This document shows positions 16,682 through 27,135 of a stretch of 64,000 nt of DNA, in pieces. The translations under genes were made by a program, and so were the position numbers. The notes beneath the pieces are model-generated. The model was not told the DNA's origin and did no database searches. It saw only the letters and a list, made by a program, of their open reading frames with translations. Source of the stretch: Clostridia bacterium. GTDB lineage: Bacteria > Bacillota > Clostridia > Oscillospirales > Acutalibacteraceae. Every line of letters begins with the position of its first letter. Position 1 is the first letter of the stretch. Location: the NCBI GenBank assembly GCA_017465505.1, contig JAFTWB010000006.1, positions 219,781 through 283,780 on the forward strand, written 5' to 3'.

Positions 16682-17827
16682 ATGACAAACACACTTTCTA
16701 TTTTAGGCTCAACAGGCTCAATCGGTACACAGGCAATTGATGTTGCGAAGAAACTTAATATGAATGTCTGTGCTCTTACTGCTAACTCCAACGTAAAGCT
16801 TATGGAAGAGCAGGTAAGGCTTCTTAAGCCCCAACTTGCTGTTATGTATGACGAAGCTTCAGCAAATAAGCTGAAAACAGCAATTGCAGATACAGATACA
16901 AAAGTTTTAAGCGGTATGGAAGGGCTTCTGCAAGCCGCTTCAACTGAACAAGCCGACACTGTCCTTAACTCTTTGGTTGGTATGATTGGTCTTCTTCCTA
17001 CTCTTACCGCCGCCAAGGCTAAGAAAAATATCGCTCTGGCAAATAAGGAAACCCTTGTTGCAGGTGGTGACCTTGTTATGCGTACAGTTAAGGAAAATGG
17101 CGTGAAGCTTCTTCCTGTTGATAGCGAGCACAGTGCAATATTTCAGTGCTTGCAGGCTTGTCCTAAAGAAAGTTTACTGAAAAAGCTTATTCTCACCGCT
17201 TCAGGCGGCCCTTTCTTCGGCAAAAGGGAAGAGGAGCTTAAAAATGTAACTGTTGCCGAAGCTCTGAATCATCCCAACTGGAGTATGGGTGCTAAAATCA
17301 CCATCGACTCCGCTTCTATGATGAACAAAGGCCTTGAGATTATCGAGGCAAGGTGGCTATTTGACGTTGATGTGGACAATATTGATGTTGTTGTACATCG
17401 TCAGAGCATTGTTCATTCTCTTATTGAATTTGTAGACAACTCAGTCCTTGCACAGCTCGGACTTGCAGATATGCGTATTCCCATTCAGTACGCCCTCACT
17501 TATCCTGACAGAGTACCTTCTCCTGTTAAACAACTTAACCTGTGGGAAATTGGTACACTTACCTTTGATAAGCCCGACTATGAAACCTTCAAGTGCCTTA
17601 ATGCTTGCAAGGAAGCCTTAAGAATCGGCGGTACAGCTCCTGCAATTGCAAACGGTGCCAATGAAGCTGCCAACGAGCTTTTCAGAAATAATAAGATTAA
17701 ATTCTTACAGATTGGCCAGCTTGTTCAGGAGTCCTTAAAAGCCGTCAAATCCTGTCCCATAAACACAGTGGAAGACGTGATTTCTGCCGATAAAGCGGCA
17801 AGGGATTTTGTACTTTCAAAAGTTTAA
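16682..17827 (+). CDS. dxr: 1-deoxy-D-xylulose 5-phosphate reductoisomerase
   Basis: Second enzyme of the MEP isoprenoid pathway, NADPH-dependent. 381 residues: LGSTGSIGTQAIDV at the N-terminal Rossmann fold, ANKETLVAGG, PVDSEHSA with the metal-binding Asp/Glu, SGGPF, and NHPNWSMGAKITIDSASMMNKGLE. With ispG two genes downstream and ispH at 49.3 kb, three MEP enzymes are in this window. Confidence 0.97.
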   Translation: MTNTLSILGSTGSIGTQAIDVAKKLNMNVCALTANSNVKLMEEQVRLLKPQLAVMYDEASANKLKTAIADTDTKVLSGMEGLLQAASTEQADTVLNSLVGMIGLLPTLTAAKAKKNIALANKETLVAGGDLVMRTVKENGVKLLPVDSEHSAIFQCLQACPKESLLKKLILTASGGPFFGKREEELKNVTVAEALNHPNWSMGAKITIDSASMMNKGLEIIEARWLFDVDVDNIDVVVHRQSIVHSLIEFVDNSVLAQLGLADMRIPIQYALTYPDRVPSPVKQLNLWEIGTLTFDKPDYETFKCLNACKEALRIGGTAPAIANGANEAANELFRNNKIKFLQIGQLVQESLKAVKSCPINTVEDVISADKAARDFVLSKV

Positions 17828-17850
17828 TTTTTATTTCGGAGATGACCTAA

Positions 17851-19212
17851 TTGTCCGTATTTATGAATATTCTGACCACCGCAGGTCTTATTTTAATCGC
17901 TGTTTTGCTTTTTGAGCTTATTATCTTTTTCCACGAAGGCGGTCATTTTATTACTGCAAAGCTTTCAGGCATTAAGGTAAATGAGTTTGCCCTTGGTATG
18001 GGTCCTAAAATCTTTTCCTTTAAACGTAAGGAAACCACATATTCTCTTCGTCTTCTTCCCATAGGCGGCTTTTGTGCTATGGAAGGTGAGGATGAAGAAA
18101 GCGACAATCCCCGTGCCTTTAATAACGCCAAGATTCACAAGCGTATGCTTGTTATTATCGCAGGTGCGTTGATGAACATTATCCTCGGCCTTATTTTTAT
18201 GGGGATTATGCTTGCACCTTCACCTTACTTTACCAACACAACAATTTCCGATTTCAGTCCTAAGTCTTACAGTGCAAACTCTGGTCTTATGATTGGGGAT
18301 AAGGTGCTTTCTGTTGACGGCTATAAGGTTAATAATTCTATGGACTTGTCCTACGCTTTGTCTACCCTTAAGGTAAGCGAGGTTAACGGCAACGATGTCC
18401 AGATTTATAAGCAGGATTGCACAAACGCTCTTTATGACGCCTACGCAAATCTTGCTTCAACAGGCAAGATTACAAGCGATGATATGAATAACCTTGCTTT
18501 CAATGCTGTTTGCGAGGGTGCGTTGCTTATTAACAAAGCTGAAAACAATAAAGCCGCCTACGAAGCTTTGCAACAGGCGGTTGTTGGTCTTAGCAGAGCT
18601 GTTCCCAACGAGTCGATTACCATTGACGCCATTGAGATTAAAGAAACACGTCAGCGATTCCGTACAACTCTTGAGGTTCAGCGTGGAGATGAAAAGCTCA
18701 CATTAGAAAATGTAGATTTCTTCACCTATACTACTTCCGATAACGATACCCCTCAGCTTGCCGTTGACTTCTATCTTGAGGCTAAGGATAACAACCTCTT
18801 TAATTTACTGGGAGAAACAGGCAGTCAGACTGTTTCGGTTGTTCGTATGGTTTATGACTCCCTTTTTGGTTTAATTCGTGGCGAGTTCAGCTTTAACGAC
18901 CTTTCAGGTCCTGTGGGCATTGCTTCTGTTACCGTTGAAATGGCTCAGGCAGGTCTTAAGTCAGGCTTTGGTGACGCAGTACGAAATATCGTCTATATTA
19001 TGATGATAATTACCGTTAACTTAGGTATTGTCAATATGCTTCCTTTCCCGGCTCTTGACGGCGGAAGATTTGTTTTCCTCCTTATTGAGGCCATTTTCCG
19101 TAAGCCTGTTCCCAGAAAGTTTGAAGCAATTGTCAATGCCGTTGGCTTGGTTTTATTACTTCTTTTAATGGCAGTAATCACCTTTAAGGATATATTCAAG
19201 TTCTTTGTGTGA
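17851..19212 (+). CDS. rseP: Site-2 (RseP/RasP-type) intramembrane metalloprotease
   Basis: Membrane zinc protease that cuts anti-sigma factors and other single-span proteins. 453 residues from TTG 17851 (GGAG nine bases upstream); ATG 17863 is an alternative. HEGGH zinc site at 28-32, second-metal NMLPFPALDGGR motif near 400. The PDZ domain that starts near SGLMIGDKVLSVDG contains an unusual helical insertion of roughly 80 residues between about 165 and 260, rich in Asn/Ala/Asp, so the protein is longer than B. subtilis RasP. Sits between dxr and ispG as usual in Firmicutes. Confidence 0.94.
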   Translation: MSVFMNILTTAGLILIAVLLFELIIFFHEGGHFITAKLSGIKVNEFALGMGPKIFSFKRKETTYSLRLLPIGGFCAMEGEDEESDNPRAFNNAKIHKRMLVIIAGALMNIILGLIFMGIMLAPSPYFTNTTISDFSPKSYSANSGLMIGDKVLSVDGYKVNNSMDLSYALSTLKVSEVNGNDVQIYKQDCTNALYDAYANLASTGKITSDDMNNLAFNAVCEGALLINKAENNKAAYEALQQAVVGLSRAVPNESITIDAIEIKETRQRFRTTLEVQRGDEKLTLENVDFFTYTTSDNDTPQLAVDFYLEAKDNNLFNLLGETGSQTVSVVRMVYDSLFGLIRGEFSFNDLSGPVGIASVTVEMAQAGLKSGFGDAVRNIVYIMMIITVNLGIVNMLPFPALDGGRFVFLLIEAIFRKPVPRKFEAIVNAVGLVLLLLLMAVITFKDIFKFFV

Positions 19213-19220
19213 GGTTTATT

Positions 19221-20264
19221 ATGAACTCTAAATTAAAGGTCAAAGTTGGTAGTGTTTATATAGGTGGCGACGCACCTGTTTCTATTCAGTCAATGCTCAA
19301 TACCCCTGCTGAGGATATTGAAGCTTCCGTTTCTCAGGCAAAACGCCTTGAGCAGGCAGGCTGTGAGATTATCCGTGCTGCTGTTCCCACGGTTAAGGAT
19401 GTAAAGCTTATTTACGCCCTTAAAGAAGCTCTCACTGTTCCTGTTGTTGCAGACATTCACTTTGACTATAAAATTGCTCTTGAGTGTGTTGCAGCAGGTG
19501 TTGATAAAATCCGTATCAACCCCGGTAATATCGGCAGTGATGATAGGGTAAAGGCAGTGGCTGACGCTTGTAAAAATGCAGGCGTTCCCATAAGAATCGG
19601 TGTAAATTCAGGCTCTCTTGAGAAGAGTATCCTTGAAAAATACGGTCACCCTACCGCTGAGGCTCTTTGTGAAAGTGCACTTTATCACGCTTCGCTTCTT
19701 GAAAAGTTCGATTTTAACAACATTGTCCTTTCTATGAAGTCCTCTACTGTCGCTACAACTGTAAAGGCTTACGAGCTTGCTTCCGTAAAGACAGACTATC
19801 CTCTTCATCTTGGTGTAACGGAAACCGGTACAGAGTACGGCGGAATTATAAAGTCCAGTGCAGGTATAGGCTCTCTTCTTCTTCACGGAATAGGCGACAC
19901 AATCCGCATTTCTCTTACCGCTGACCCTGTGAGAGAAGTTGTTGCTGCTAAGGAGCTTTTACGTTCAGTGGGTCTTAGAAACGACGGGGTGGAGTTTGTA
20001 TCCTGTCCTACCTGCGGAAGAACTAAAATCGACCTTATCTCCCTTGCCAATAAGGTGCAGGAGAGTTTAGCCGGTGTTAATAAACACATCAAAGTTGCTG
20101 TTATGGGCTGTGTAGTAAATGGCCCAGGTGAAGCCAAAGAAGCCGACATCGGCATTGCAGGCGGCGACGGTTGTGCCCTTATTTTCAAAAAAGGCGAAAT
20201 CCTCAGAAAAGTACCGGAAGATATGATTATTGAAGAGCTTTTAAAGGAGATTGAAAAGCTCTGA
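19221..20264 (+). CDS. ispG: (E)-4-hydroxy-3-methylbut-2-enyl-diphosphate synthase
   Basis: Iron-sulfur enzyme of the MEP pathway. 347 residues from ATG 19221, which has GAGG just upstream; the GTG at 19209 overlaps the rseP stop. TIM-barrel half with SIQSMLNTPAEDIEASV and DIHFDYKIAL, then the 4Fe-4S half with SCPTCGRT and CVVNGPGEAKEADIGIAGG carrying the three Cys ligands. Electron donor (flavodoxin or ferredoxin) not in the window. Confidence 0.97.
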   Translation: MNSKLKVKVGSVYIGGDAPVSIQSMLNTPAEDIEASVSQAKRLEQAGCEIIRAAVPTVKDVKLIYALKEALTVPVVADIHFDYKIALECVAAGVDKIRINPGNIGSDDRVKAVADACKNAGVPIRIGVNSGSLEKSILEKYGHPTAEALCESALYHASLLEKFDFNNIVLSMKSSTVATTVKAYELASVKTDYPLHLGVTETGTEYGGIIKSSAGIGSLLLHGIGDTIRISLTADPVREVVAAKELLRSVGLRNDGVEFVSCPTCGRTKIDLISLANKVQESLAGVNKHIKVAVMGCVVNGPGEAKEADIGIAGGDGCALIFKKGEILRKVPEDMIIEELLKEIEKL

Positions 20265-20274
20265 CGAGGTTTAA

Positions 20275-23200
20275 ATGAATACTTTTATTTCATATTTCGA
20301 AAAATACATTGATACATCAAAGGTTTCTCAAGCCGTGAAGTCCTCACGGCTTATTAAACTTTTAGTCAATAAAGAAGCCCGAGTTATGGAAGTTACTCTG
20401 GGCTTTAATAATCTTGTGGATAGGGAAGAGCTTTTCTCATTAGAGAAGGCTCTTATTTCTGCTTTAAAGCTTAAATCCTGTAAAGTGAATCCTACTTTCC
20501 CAAAAGAGTGCTTTGCATTATCTTATTATCCTCACATCATTTCTCAGCTCAAGCGTCTTATGCCTGCCTTAAACGGCACTCTGGCCGACAGTATTCTCAC
20601 AGTGGAGGGCAATGTTTTTGATATTGAGCTTTTTCACGGTGGCGAAATGCTCCTTAAGGGTATGGGTTTTACAGATAACTTTAAGGCAATCCTTGCAGAT
20701 GAATTTTCTATTTTTGATGTTGAGCTTACTTTCTCCGGTGTAAGAGAAATTAAAATTGATGACGAAGCCTATATTCAGCAGCAGAGCCATATTGAAGAAA
20801 CTCTTCGCCGTGAAGAGCTTATGCGTTTTGCCGAAAGCGACGCACCTTCCGAATATAAAGCAGTAAAAGCTAAGGATGTTATTGAAATCCGAGAAAACGA
20901 AAATCTTTTACCACAGGTTTTTTTGCCTTCTGTAAAGCCTTTGTGGGGTAATGCCATTAAAGGTAAGCCCACACCTATCAGCTCTCTTTCCTTTGATTCA
21001 GGCAAGGTTGTTGTCTGGGGTGATGTTTTCGAAATGGAAACCAAGGTTACCAAATCGGGAGATAAAAACATTATCCAGCTTTATATTACAGACTATTCAG
21101 GCTCAACCATTGTTAAGGTTTTTGCTCCTATCAATGAGTGTCGTCCTCTTGAAAATGTCAAAAAAGGCAATACAATTCTTGTCCGTGGTGATTATGAATT
21201 TGACCCCTTTATAAAAGCTTATGTTATAAACGCTCGCTCCATTGCAACCGCCTCAAAGGTTAAGGTGCAGGATAATGCCGAGAATAAACGTGTTGAGCTT
21301 CACCTGCATAGCAATATGTCACAGCTTGATGGTGTTTCTTCTGCCGAAAGCCTTATTAAAAGAGCCGCACAGTGGGGTCATAAGGCAATTGCCCTTACAG
21401 ACCACGGCGTTGCTCAGGCTTTTCCTGAAGCTATGAATACCGCAAAAGCTATGGCTAAAAACGGTACGCCAATTAAGGTTATCTACGGTACAGAGGCTTA
21501 TTTTGTTGATGACCTTGTTTCTGCCGTTGTTGGTTCAAAGGATATTGATTTTGAAGGTACATTTATCTGCTTTGACCTTGAAACAACAGGTTTTTCTGCA
21601 AAGAAAGACAGAATTACCGAAATCGGTGCCGTTAAAATTGAAAACGGCGTAATTACCGATACCTTCTCAACCTTTGTAAATCCCGAAAGACCTATCCCTG
21701 CCAAAATTACCGAGCTTACAGGAATAACCGATTCAATGGTAAGTGACGCACCTTCGGACACTGAAGCTGTTGCGGATTTCCTTGAGTTTTGCGGTGACGC
21801 AGTTCTAGTGGCCCATAATGCACCCTTTGATACCTCTTTCATTCGTGAGGTTTGCTCAAAAATGGGCAGGGAATATAACTATACTTCCATCGATACCGTG
21901 GCAATCTGCCGCAGTATTCTTAAAGATATCAAAAATTGCAAGCTTGATACTGTGGCAAAATTTTTGCGTCTGCCTGACTTCAATCACCACAGAGCCTGTG
22001 ATGACGCCAACATTCTCGCTCATATTTTCTTGCAGCTTATTCAGCGTTTGCAGGATGATTACCAGATTAAATCTATTGGTGAAATCAACACAAAAATTGC
22101 AGGAGGCGACTTCAAAAAGCTTCCTTCATATCATCAGATTATTCTTGTTAAAAATCAGGCAGGACTTAAGAATCTCTATAAGCTGATTTCTTACGGACAC
22201 CTTGATTATTTCTATAAACGACCCAGAATTTTACGTTCTGTTTTGGAAAAGCACAGAGAGGGGCTTATTATCGGTTCTGCTTGTGAAGCAGGTCAGCTTT
22301 TCCGTGCTATTATGTCAGGCAAGAGCGACCAGGAAATTGAAGAAATCGCTGATTTTCACGATTATCTCGAGATTCAGCCCGACGGCAACAACCGCTTTTT
22401 ACTTGCCAACGGCACTTTAAAATCTGTAGAAGAGCTTCACGAGATTAACCGCAAGATTATTTCCGTTGCACAAAAGCTCAACAAGCCTGTTGTTGCTACC
22501 TGTGATGTTCACTTCCTTGACCCTCACGATTCCGAGTTTCGCCGTATTCTTATGGCAGGTCAGGGCTTTAGCGACGCCGACAATCAGGCACCACTTTACT
22601 TAAGAACTACTGCCGAAATGCTCAAAGAGTTTGAGTATCTGGGAGAGAGTAAAGCTTATGAGGTGGTAGTAGAAAATACCAACCTTATTGCCGATATGTG
22701 CGAAGAAATCCTGCCTATTCCTCCGGGAAACTTTCCACCCTTTATCGAAGGTGCTGAGGAACAGCTTATCTCAATTACTTGGGAGAGAGCCAAGAAGATG
22801 TACGGCGACCCCTTGCCTGATATCGTTAAGGCAAGACTCGACAAAGAGCTTAACTCTATTACCAAATACGGCTTCTCCGTGCTTTATATGACCGCTCAGA
22901 AGCTTGTTGCAAACTCTGAGGCTCACGGTTATCTGGTAGGTTCACGAGGAAGCGTTGGTTCAAGCTTTGTTGCAACAATGTCAGGTATTTCCGAAGTTAA
23001 TCCTCTTTGTCCTCACTATGTTTGCCCTGAATGTAAATATACAGAATTTATTACCGACGGCAGTTACGGCTCAGGCTTCGATATGCCTCCCAAGGATTGC
23101 CCGAAGTGCGGTACTCATCTTATTCAGGACGGCCACGAAATTCCCTTTGAAACCTTCCTTGGTTTTGAGGGTGACAAAGTGCCTGATATCGACCTTAACT

Positions 23201-24621
23201 TCTCCGGTGAGTATCAGTCCAGCTCTCACCGCTATACAGAAGAGCTCTTCGGTAAAGACAACGTTTTCAAAGCAGGTACAATTGCAACTGTTGCAGATAA
23301 AACCGCTTTCGGCTATGTTAAGAAATTTGAAGCAGAGCGTGACCTTACCCTTGGAAAAGCAGAAGAAACCCGTCTTGCAATCGGTTGCACAGGCGTAAAG
23401 CGTACCACAGGCCAGCACCCGGGCGGAATGGTTGTTGTACCCAAGGGTATGGAGGTTTACGATTTCTGCCCTGTTCAGCACCCTGCAAATGATGTAAACT
23501 CCGACAGTATTACAACTCACTTCGACTTCCACTCAATCCACGACACTATATGTAAGCTGGATGAGCTCGGACACGATGTTCCCACAATTTATCATTATCT
23601 TGAGGAGTTTACAGGCATACCTGTTATGGAAGTTTCTATGAGCGACCCCGATGTTATGTCCCTCTTTACTTCCACTGAGGCACTGGGTGTTACACCTGAA
23701 GATATCGACTCAGTTACAGGTACATATTCACTGCCCGAGCTTGGAACTCCCTTTGTACGACAAATGCTTATTGACGCTCAACCCAAAACCTTTACCGACC
23801 TTTTACAGATTTCGGGACTATCTCACGGTACTGATGTTTGGATTGGCAACGCCGCTGACCTTATCCGTGACGGTGTCTGCACAATTTCAGAAGTTATCGG
23901 TACACGAGATTCCATTATGACCTACCTTATGCATAAGGGTCTTGAGCCTAAAATGGCTTTCCAGATTATGGAAATTGTTCGTAAAGGTAAGGCGACCAAG
24001 CTTCTTACAGAAGACCATATACAGGCGATGAAAGACAACAACGTTCCCGATTGGTACATCGATTCCTGTATGAAAATCAAGTATATGTTCCCGAAGGCTC
24101 ACGCTGCCGCCTATATGATTGCTGCTCTTCGTCTGGGTTGGTATAAGGTGCATAAGCCTCTGGAATATTATGCTGCTTATTTTACAGTGCGAGGAGATAA
24201 CTTCGACGGCCTTACAGCAGGCAAGGGCAGACACGCAGTTTTGGAAAAGATCGCTTCCATAAAAGCCAAAGGTAATGAAGCAAGTGCCAAAGAGCAATCT
24301 GAAATTGCAACCTTGCAGATAATCAATGAAATGCAGGCAAGAGGTATCGAGCTTCTTCCCATTGATGTTTATAAGTCCGAAGCCAAGAAATTTGTTGTGG
24401 AAGACGGCAAGCTCCGACTTCCCTTTTTGACAATTCCCGGTATCGGTGAAGCCGCCGCAATTTCTCTTGCAGAATGTGGCAAGCAGGGCGAGTATTTCTC
24501 CATTGAAGAAATGCAGCAGAAAACCAAGGTTACCAAGGCTGTTATTGAATCACTACGAGAAATCGGTGCTCTTAAAGGTATTCCCGAAAGCTCCCAGATG
24601 TCCCTTTTCGGTGATATGTAA
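20275..24621 (+). CDS. polC: DNA polymerase III alpha subunit, PolC type
   Basis: Replicative polymerase of Firmicutes. 1448 residues, full length and uninterrupted. Domains in order: N-terminal region, OB fold near 240-320 (VVVWGDVFEMETKV), PHP domain beginning near 340 (ELHLHSNMSQLDG), an inserted DEDDh 3'-5' exonuclease near 430-590 (FDLETTG, HNAPFDTSFI, HRACDDA), return of PHP, palm with the catalytic PDIDLNFSG near 968, and a zinc motif CPECKY...CPKCG near 915-945, thumb/fingers, and a C-terminal helix-hairpin-helix (LTIPGIGEAAA). Last of the pyrH cluster. Confidence 0.98.
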   Translation: MNTFISYFEKYIDTSKVSQAVKSSRLIKLLVNKEARVMEVTLGFNNLVDREELFSLEKALISALKLKSCKVNPTFPKECFALSYYPHIISQLKRLMPALNGTLADSILTVEGNVFDIELFHGGEMLLKGMGFTDNFKAILADEFSIFDVELTFSGVREIKIDDEAYIQQQSHIEETLRREELMRFAESDAPSEYKAVKAKDVIEIRENENLLPQVFLPSVKPLWGNAIKGKPTPISSLSFDSGKVVVWGDVFEMETKVTKSGDKNIIQLYITDYSGSTIVKVFAPINECRPLENVKKGNTILVRGDYEFDPFIKAYVINARSIATASKVKVQDNAENKRVELHLHSNMSQLDGVSSAESLIKRAAQWGHKAIALTDHGVAQAFPEAMNTAKAMAKNGTPIKVIYGTEAYFVDDLVSAVVGSKDIDFEGTFICFDLETTGFSAKKDRITEIGAVKIENGVITDTFSTFVNPERPIPAKITELTGITDSMVSDAPSDTEAVADFLEFCGDAVLVAHNAPFDTSFIREVCSKMGREYNYTSIDTVAICRSILKDIKNCKLDTVAKFLRLPDFNHHRACDDANILAHIFLQLIQRLQDDYQIKSIGEINTKIAGGDFKKLPSYHQIILVKNQAGLKNLYKLISYGHLDYFYKRPRILRSVLEKHREGLIIGSACEAGQLFRAIMSGKSDQEIEEIADFHDYLEIQPDGNNRFLLANGTLKSVEELHEINRKIISVAQKLNKPVVATCDVHFLDPHDSEFRRILMAGQGFSDADNQAPLYLRTTAEMLKEFEYLGESKAYEVVVENTNLIADMCEEILPIPPGNFPPFIEGAEEQLISITWERAKKMYGDPLPDIVKARLDKELNSITKYGFSVLYMTAQKLVANSEAHGYLVGSRGSVGSSFVATMSGISEVNPLCPHYVCPECKYTEFITDGSYGSGFDMPPKDCPKCGTHLIQDGHEIPFETFLGFEGDKVPDIDLNFSGEYQSSSHRYTEELFGKDNVFKAGTIATVADKTAFGYVKKFEAERDLTLGKAEETRLAIGCTGVKRTTGQHPGGMVVVPKGMEVYDFCPVQHPANDVNSDSITTHFDFHSIHDTICKLDELGHDVPTIYHYLEEFTGIPVMEVSMSDPDVMSLFTSTEALGVTPEDIDSVTGTYSLPELGTPFVRQMLIDAQPKTFTDLLQISGLSHGTDVWIGNAADLIRDGVCTISEVIGTRDSIMTYLMHKGLEPKMAFQIMEIVRKGKATKLLTEDHIQAMKDNNVPDWYIDSCMKIKYMFPKAHAAAYMIAALRLGWYKVHKPLEYYAAYFTVRGDNFDGLTAGKGRHAVLEKIASIKAKGNEASAKEQSEIATLQIINEMQARGIELLPIDVYKSEAKKFVVEDGKLRLPFLTIPGIGEAAAISLAECGKQGEYFSIEEMQQKTKVTKAVIESLREIGALKGIPESSQMSLFGDM

Positions 24622-24644
24622 GTTTAAGAAGGAGGTATATGAAT

Positions 24645-25838
24645 ATGAAAAATCCAAATCAGACAGATAACTTTGCTTCAAAAGTAAAGGTTGTCGGCAA
24701 AACCGTCACCCTTTGCATTTGTGCAGTAGTGCTTCTTGTTTTTGCACTTTTTAATCAGTGGACGTGGCAGATTATCGCAACAATCACCAAAATTGTTGCA
24801 CCACTTGTTTACGGCTTAATGCTTGCTTTTATTATCAATTATCCTTATGAGTTTTGTTATAACAGGCTTTATAAAAAAATAGGCACAAAAAAGCCTAAAA
24901 TGCTTGTTGTACGCAAGGTTTTATCAATTGTTACAACCTACGTTTTCTTAGGTGTAATTATCGCTTTCCTTGTTGCTATCCTTATTCCTAACGTAGTGGA
25001 CAGTATCAATTCCTTTGTTGACCAATTGCCTGTTTATCTTGCACATTTTTCCACTGCCTTTACGCACGTGGCAACTTGGGTTAACGATACATTCTCTGTT
25101 GACCTTTCCGACACTAAGGCCATTGAAGATTTTGCAAGCAAGCTTATTCTCGGTGAAAATGCAAGCCTCATTTCAACATCTCATCTTCTTAACATTGCCC
25201 TTAACTCTATCTGGGACTTCCTTTATGGCCTTTATAATGCAGTTATTGCCATTATAGTTTCGGTTTATGTTATCGGCACAAAGGATAAGCTTTTGCGTCA
25301 GACCCGTAAGCTTACCCTTGCTTATGTACCCAAGCGTTTTCACAAACTTATCCGTGATGTAAAGAACGAAAGTTATAACATCTGCGGAAAGTTTATTATT
25401 GGCAAAATTATTGACTCTGCAATTATTGGTGTTCTTTGCTTTATCGGTCTTACTCTTATAGGTATTGATTATGCCGTGCTTATTTCCGTTGTGGTTGGTA
25501 TTACCAACATCATCCCGTTCTTCGGTCCTTTCATCGGTGCAATTCCTTGTGCTATACTTCTCTTGCTTGTTGACCCCTGGGACTGCCTGTGGTTTGTTAT
25601 CTTTATATTCGGACTTCAGCAGTTGGACGGTAACCTTATCGGCCCCAAGATTCTTGGCGACAGAATCGGTATCTCCGGTATCTGGGTGCTTGTAGGCGTT
25701 ACCATAGGTGGCGGTCTTTTCGGTTTTGGCGGTATGGTGTTCGGTGTTCCTGTTTGTGCGGTAATCTATACACTTCTTGGCAAAGCTGTAAATAATAAGC
25801 TTAACAAAAAGAATAATCCTATCCAGATCAAAGGTTGA
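24645..25838 (+). CDS. AI-2E family (PerM-type) transporter
   Basis: Membrane protein of the AI-2 exporter superfamily; members export autoinducer-2 or act as ion/proton antiporters, so the substrate is not certain. 397 residues from ATG 24645, nine bases after GGAGG (the ATG at 24639 is too close to it). Hydrophobic pairs at both ends, a soluble stretch around residues 90-170, and the conserved GVTNIIPFFGPFIGAIP block near 285-302 followed by GNLIGPKILGDRIGI. It begins 23 bases after polC and may be read with it. Confidence 0.88.
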   Translation: MKNPNQTDNFASKVKVVGKTVTLCICAVVLLVFALFNQWTWQIIATITKIVAPLVYGLMLAFIINYPYEFCYNRLYKKIGTKKPKMLVVRKVLSIVTTYVFLGVIIAFLVAILIPNVVDSINSFVDQLPVYLAHFSTAFTHVATWVNDTFSVDLSDTKAIEDFASKLILGENASLISTSHLLNIALNSIWDFLYGLYNAVIAIIVSVYVIGTKDKLLRQTRKLTLAYVPKRFHKLIRDVKNESYNICGKFIIGKIIDSAIIGVLCFIGLTLIGIDYAVLISVVVGITNIIPFFGPFIGAIPCAILLLLVDPWDCLWFVIFIFGLQQLDGNLIGPKILGDRIGISGIWVLVGVTIGGGLFGFGGMVFGVPVCAVIYTLLGKAVNNKLNKKNNPIQIKG

Positions 25839-25845
25839 ATAAACT

Positions 25846-27135
25846 ATGTTCTTTAAAATTTTCACTTTCGGTTGTAAGGTGAATCAGTATGAATCTGAGT
25901 ATATCCGTCATCTTCTCACAGGTGCAGGATATGAATACTCGGAAAGTGACGAAAATGCTGACATCTTTATCATCAATTCCTGTACTGTTACCGCGGTCAG
26001 CGATAAAAAATGCCGTCAGCTTATACATAAGCTCAGACGGCAGAAGGAAAATGCTGTTATCTTACTTTGCGGATGTATGTCCCAGGCTCATCCTGATAAA
26101 CTAAACGATTTTTCCCAGTGTGATATTATCATCGGCAATTCTGATCACACTGTAATCCCACAGTATATTTCAGAATTTCTCGTTAACAGAAAGCAGATTG
26201 TGGATATCACCCCCCACGACAGAGAACGAGAACCCTTTGAAAAATGCAAAGTCAGCAGATTTTCCGAACGTACCCGTGCCTACATTAAAATAGAAGATGG
26301 TTGTAGTCGATTCTGCTCTTATTGCATTATTCCTTACGCAAGAGGCAGGGTCCGCTCAAAGGCTATTTCGGATATTTCTGAAGAAGCACAGCTTATAGCC
26401 CAAAGTGGTTATAAGGAAATCGTCCTTACAGGTATTAACCTTTCCTTGTATGGTACAGATACAGACTCTAATCTCTGTGAAGCTGTTGAAGCCGTGGCAG
26501 AAGCAAAGGGTATAGAGCGAATTCGCTTAGGCTCTCTTGAGCCCGAATATCTGGATGAAAATGTTCTCAGACGCCTCTCAAAAGTAAAAGCATTTTGTCC
26601 TCAGTTTCATCTTTCTCTTCAGAGCGGTTGCGATAAAACCCTTAAGGATATGAACCGAAACTATACTTCTGCAGAATATGCAAAAATCGTTTCAAATATA
26701 CGAAAATTCTGGCAAAACCCTGCTATCACTACCGACGTTATGGTAGGCTTTGCAGGAGAGAGTGAGGAAGATTTCAACGCTTCTCTTGATTTTGTAAAAA
26801 ATATCGGATTTGCAAAAGTTCACGTTTTTCCTTACTCAAAACGTGAAGGCACAAAAGCTTTTGAAATGAGCGGCCATTTAACCAATGCCGTTAAAACTCA
26901 GCGAGCTTCAGTAATGGGCAACTCAGTGGAAGAAAGCAGAGATAACTTCCTGCTTACTCAGATTGGCAAAACATCAAAGGTACTTTTTGAAACAATCACC
27001 GACGGTAAATATTTCGGCTTAACAGAGAATTACACACCTGTAGTTGTTGAAAGTGATAAAGACATCCGAGGAGAAATCCTTGATGTAAATATTCTTTCTC
27101 TTAAATGTGAAATCTGCTTTGGCGAGTTAATCTAA
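25846..27135 (+). CDS. mtaB: tRNA t6A37 methylthiotransferase
   Basis: Radical-SAM enzyme that turns t6A37 into ms2t6A37 in tRNA decoding ANN codons. 429 residues. N-terminal UPF0004 domain with three cluster Cys in TFGCKVNQYE, NSCTV and CGCMSQ; radical-SAM CxxxCxxC in CSRFCSYCIIPYARG near 150; C-terminal TRAM-like strand region. The order and FTFGCKVNQ start fit MtaB better than MiaB. Eight bases after the transporter gene. Its 3' end overlaps the convergent GHL10 gene by nine bases. Confidence 0.94.
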   Translation: MFFKIFTFGCKVNQYESEYIRHLLTGAGYEYSESDENADIFIINSCTVTAVSDKKCRQLIHKLRRQKENAVILLCGCMSQAHPDKLNDFSQCDIIIGNSDHTVIPQYISEFLVNRKQIVDITPHDREREPFEKCKVSRFSERTRAYIKIEDGCSRFCSYCIIPYARGRVRSKAISDISEEAQLIAQSGYKEIVLTGINLSLYGTDTDSNLCEAVEAVAEAKGIERIRLGSLEPEYLDENVLRRLSKVKAFCPQFHLSLQSGCDKTLKDMNRNYTSAEYAKIVSNIRKFWQNPAITTDVMVGFAGESEEDFNASLDFVKNIGFAKVHVFPYSKREGTKAFEMSGHLTNAVKTQRASVMGNSVEESRDNFLLTQIGKTSKVLFETITDGKYFGLTENYTPVVVESDKDIRGEILDVNILSLKCEICFGELI

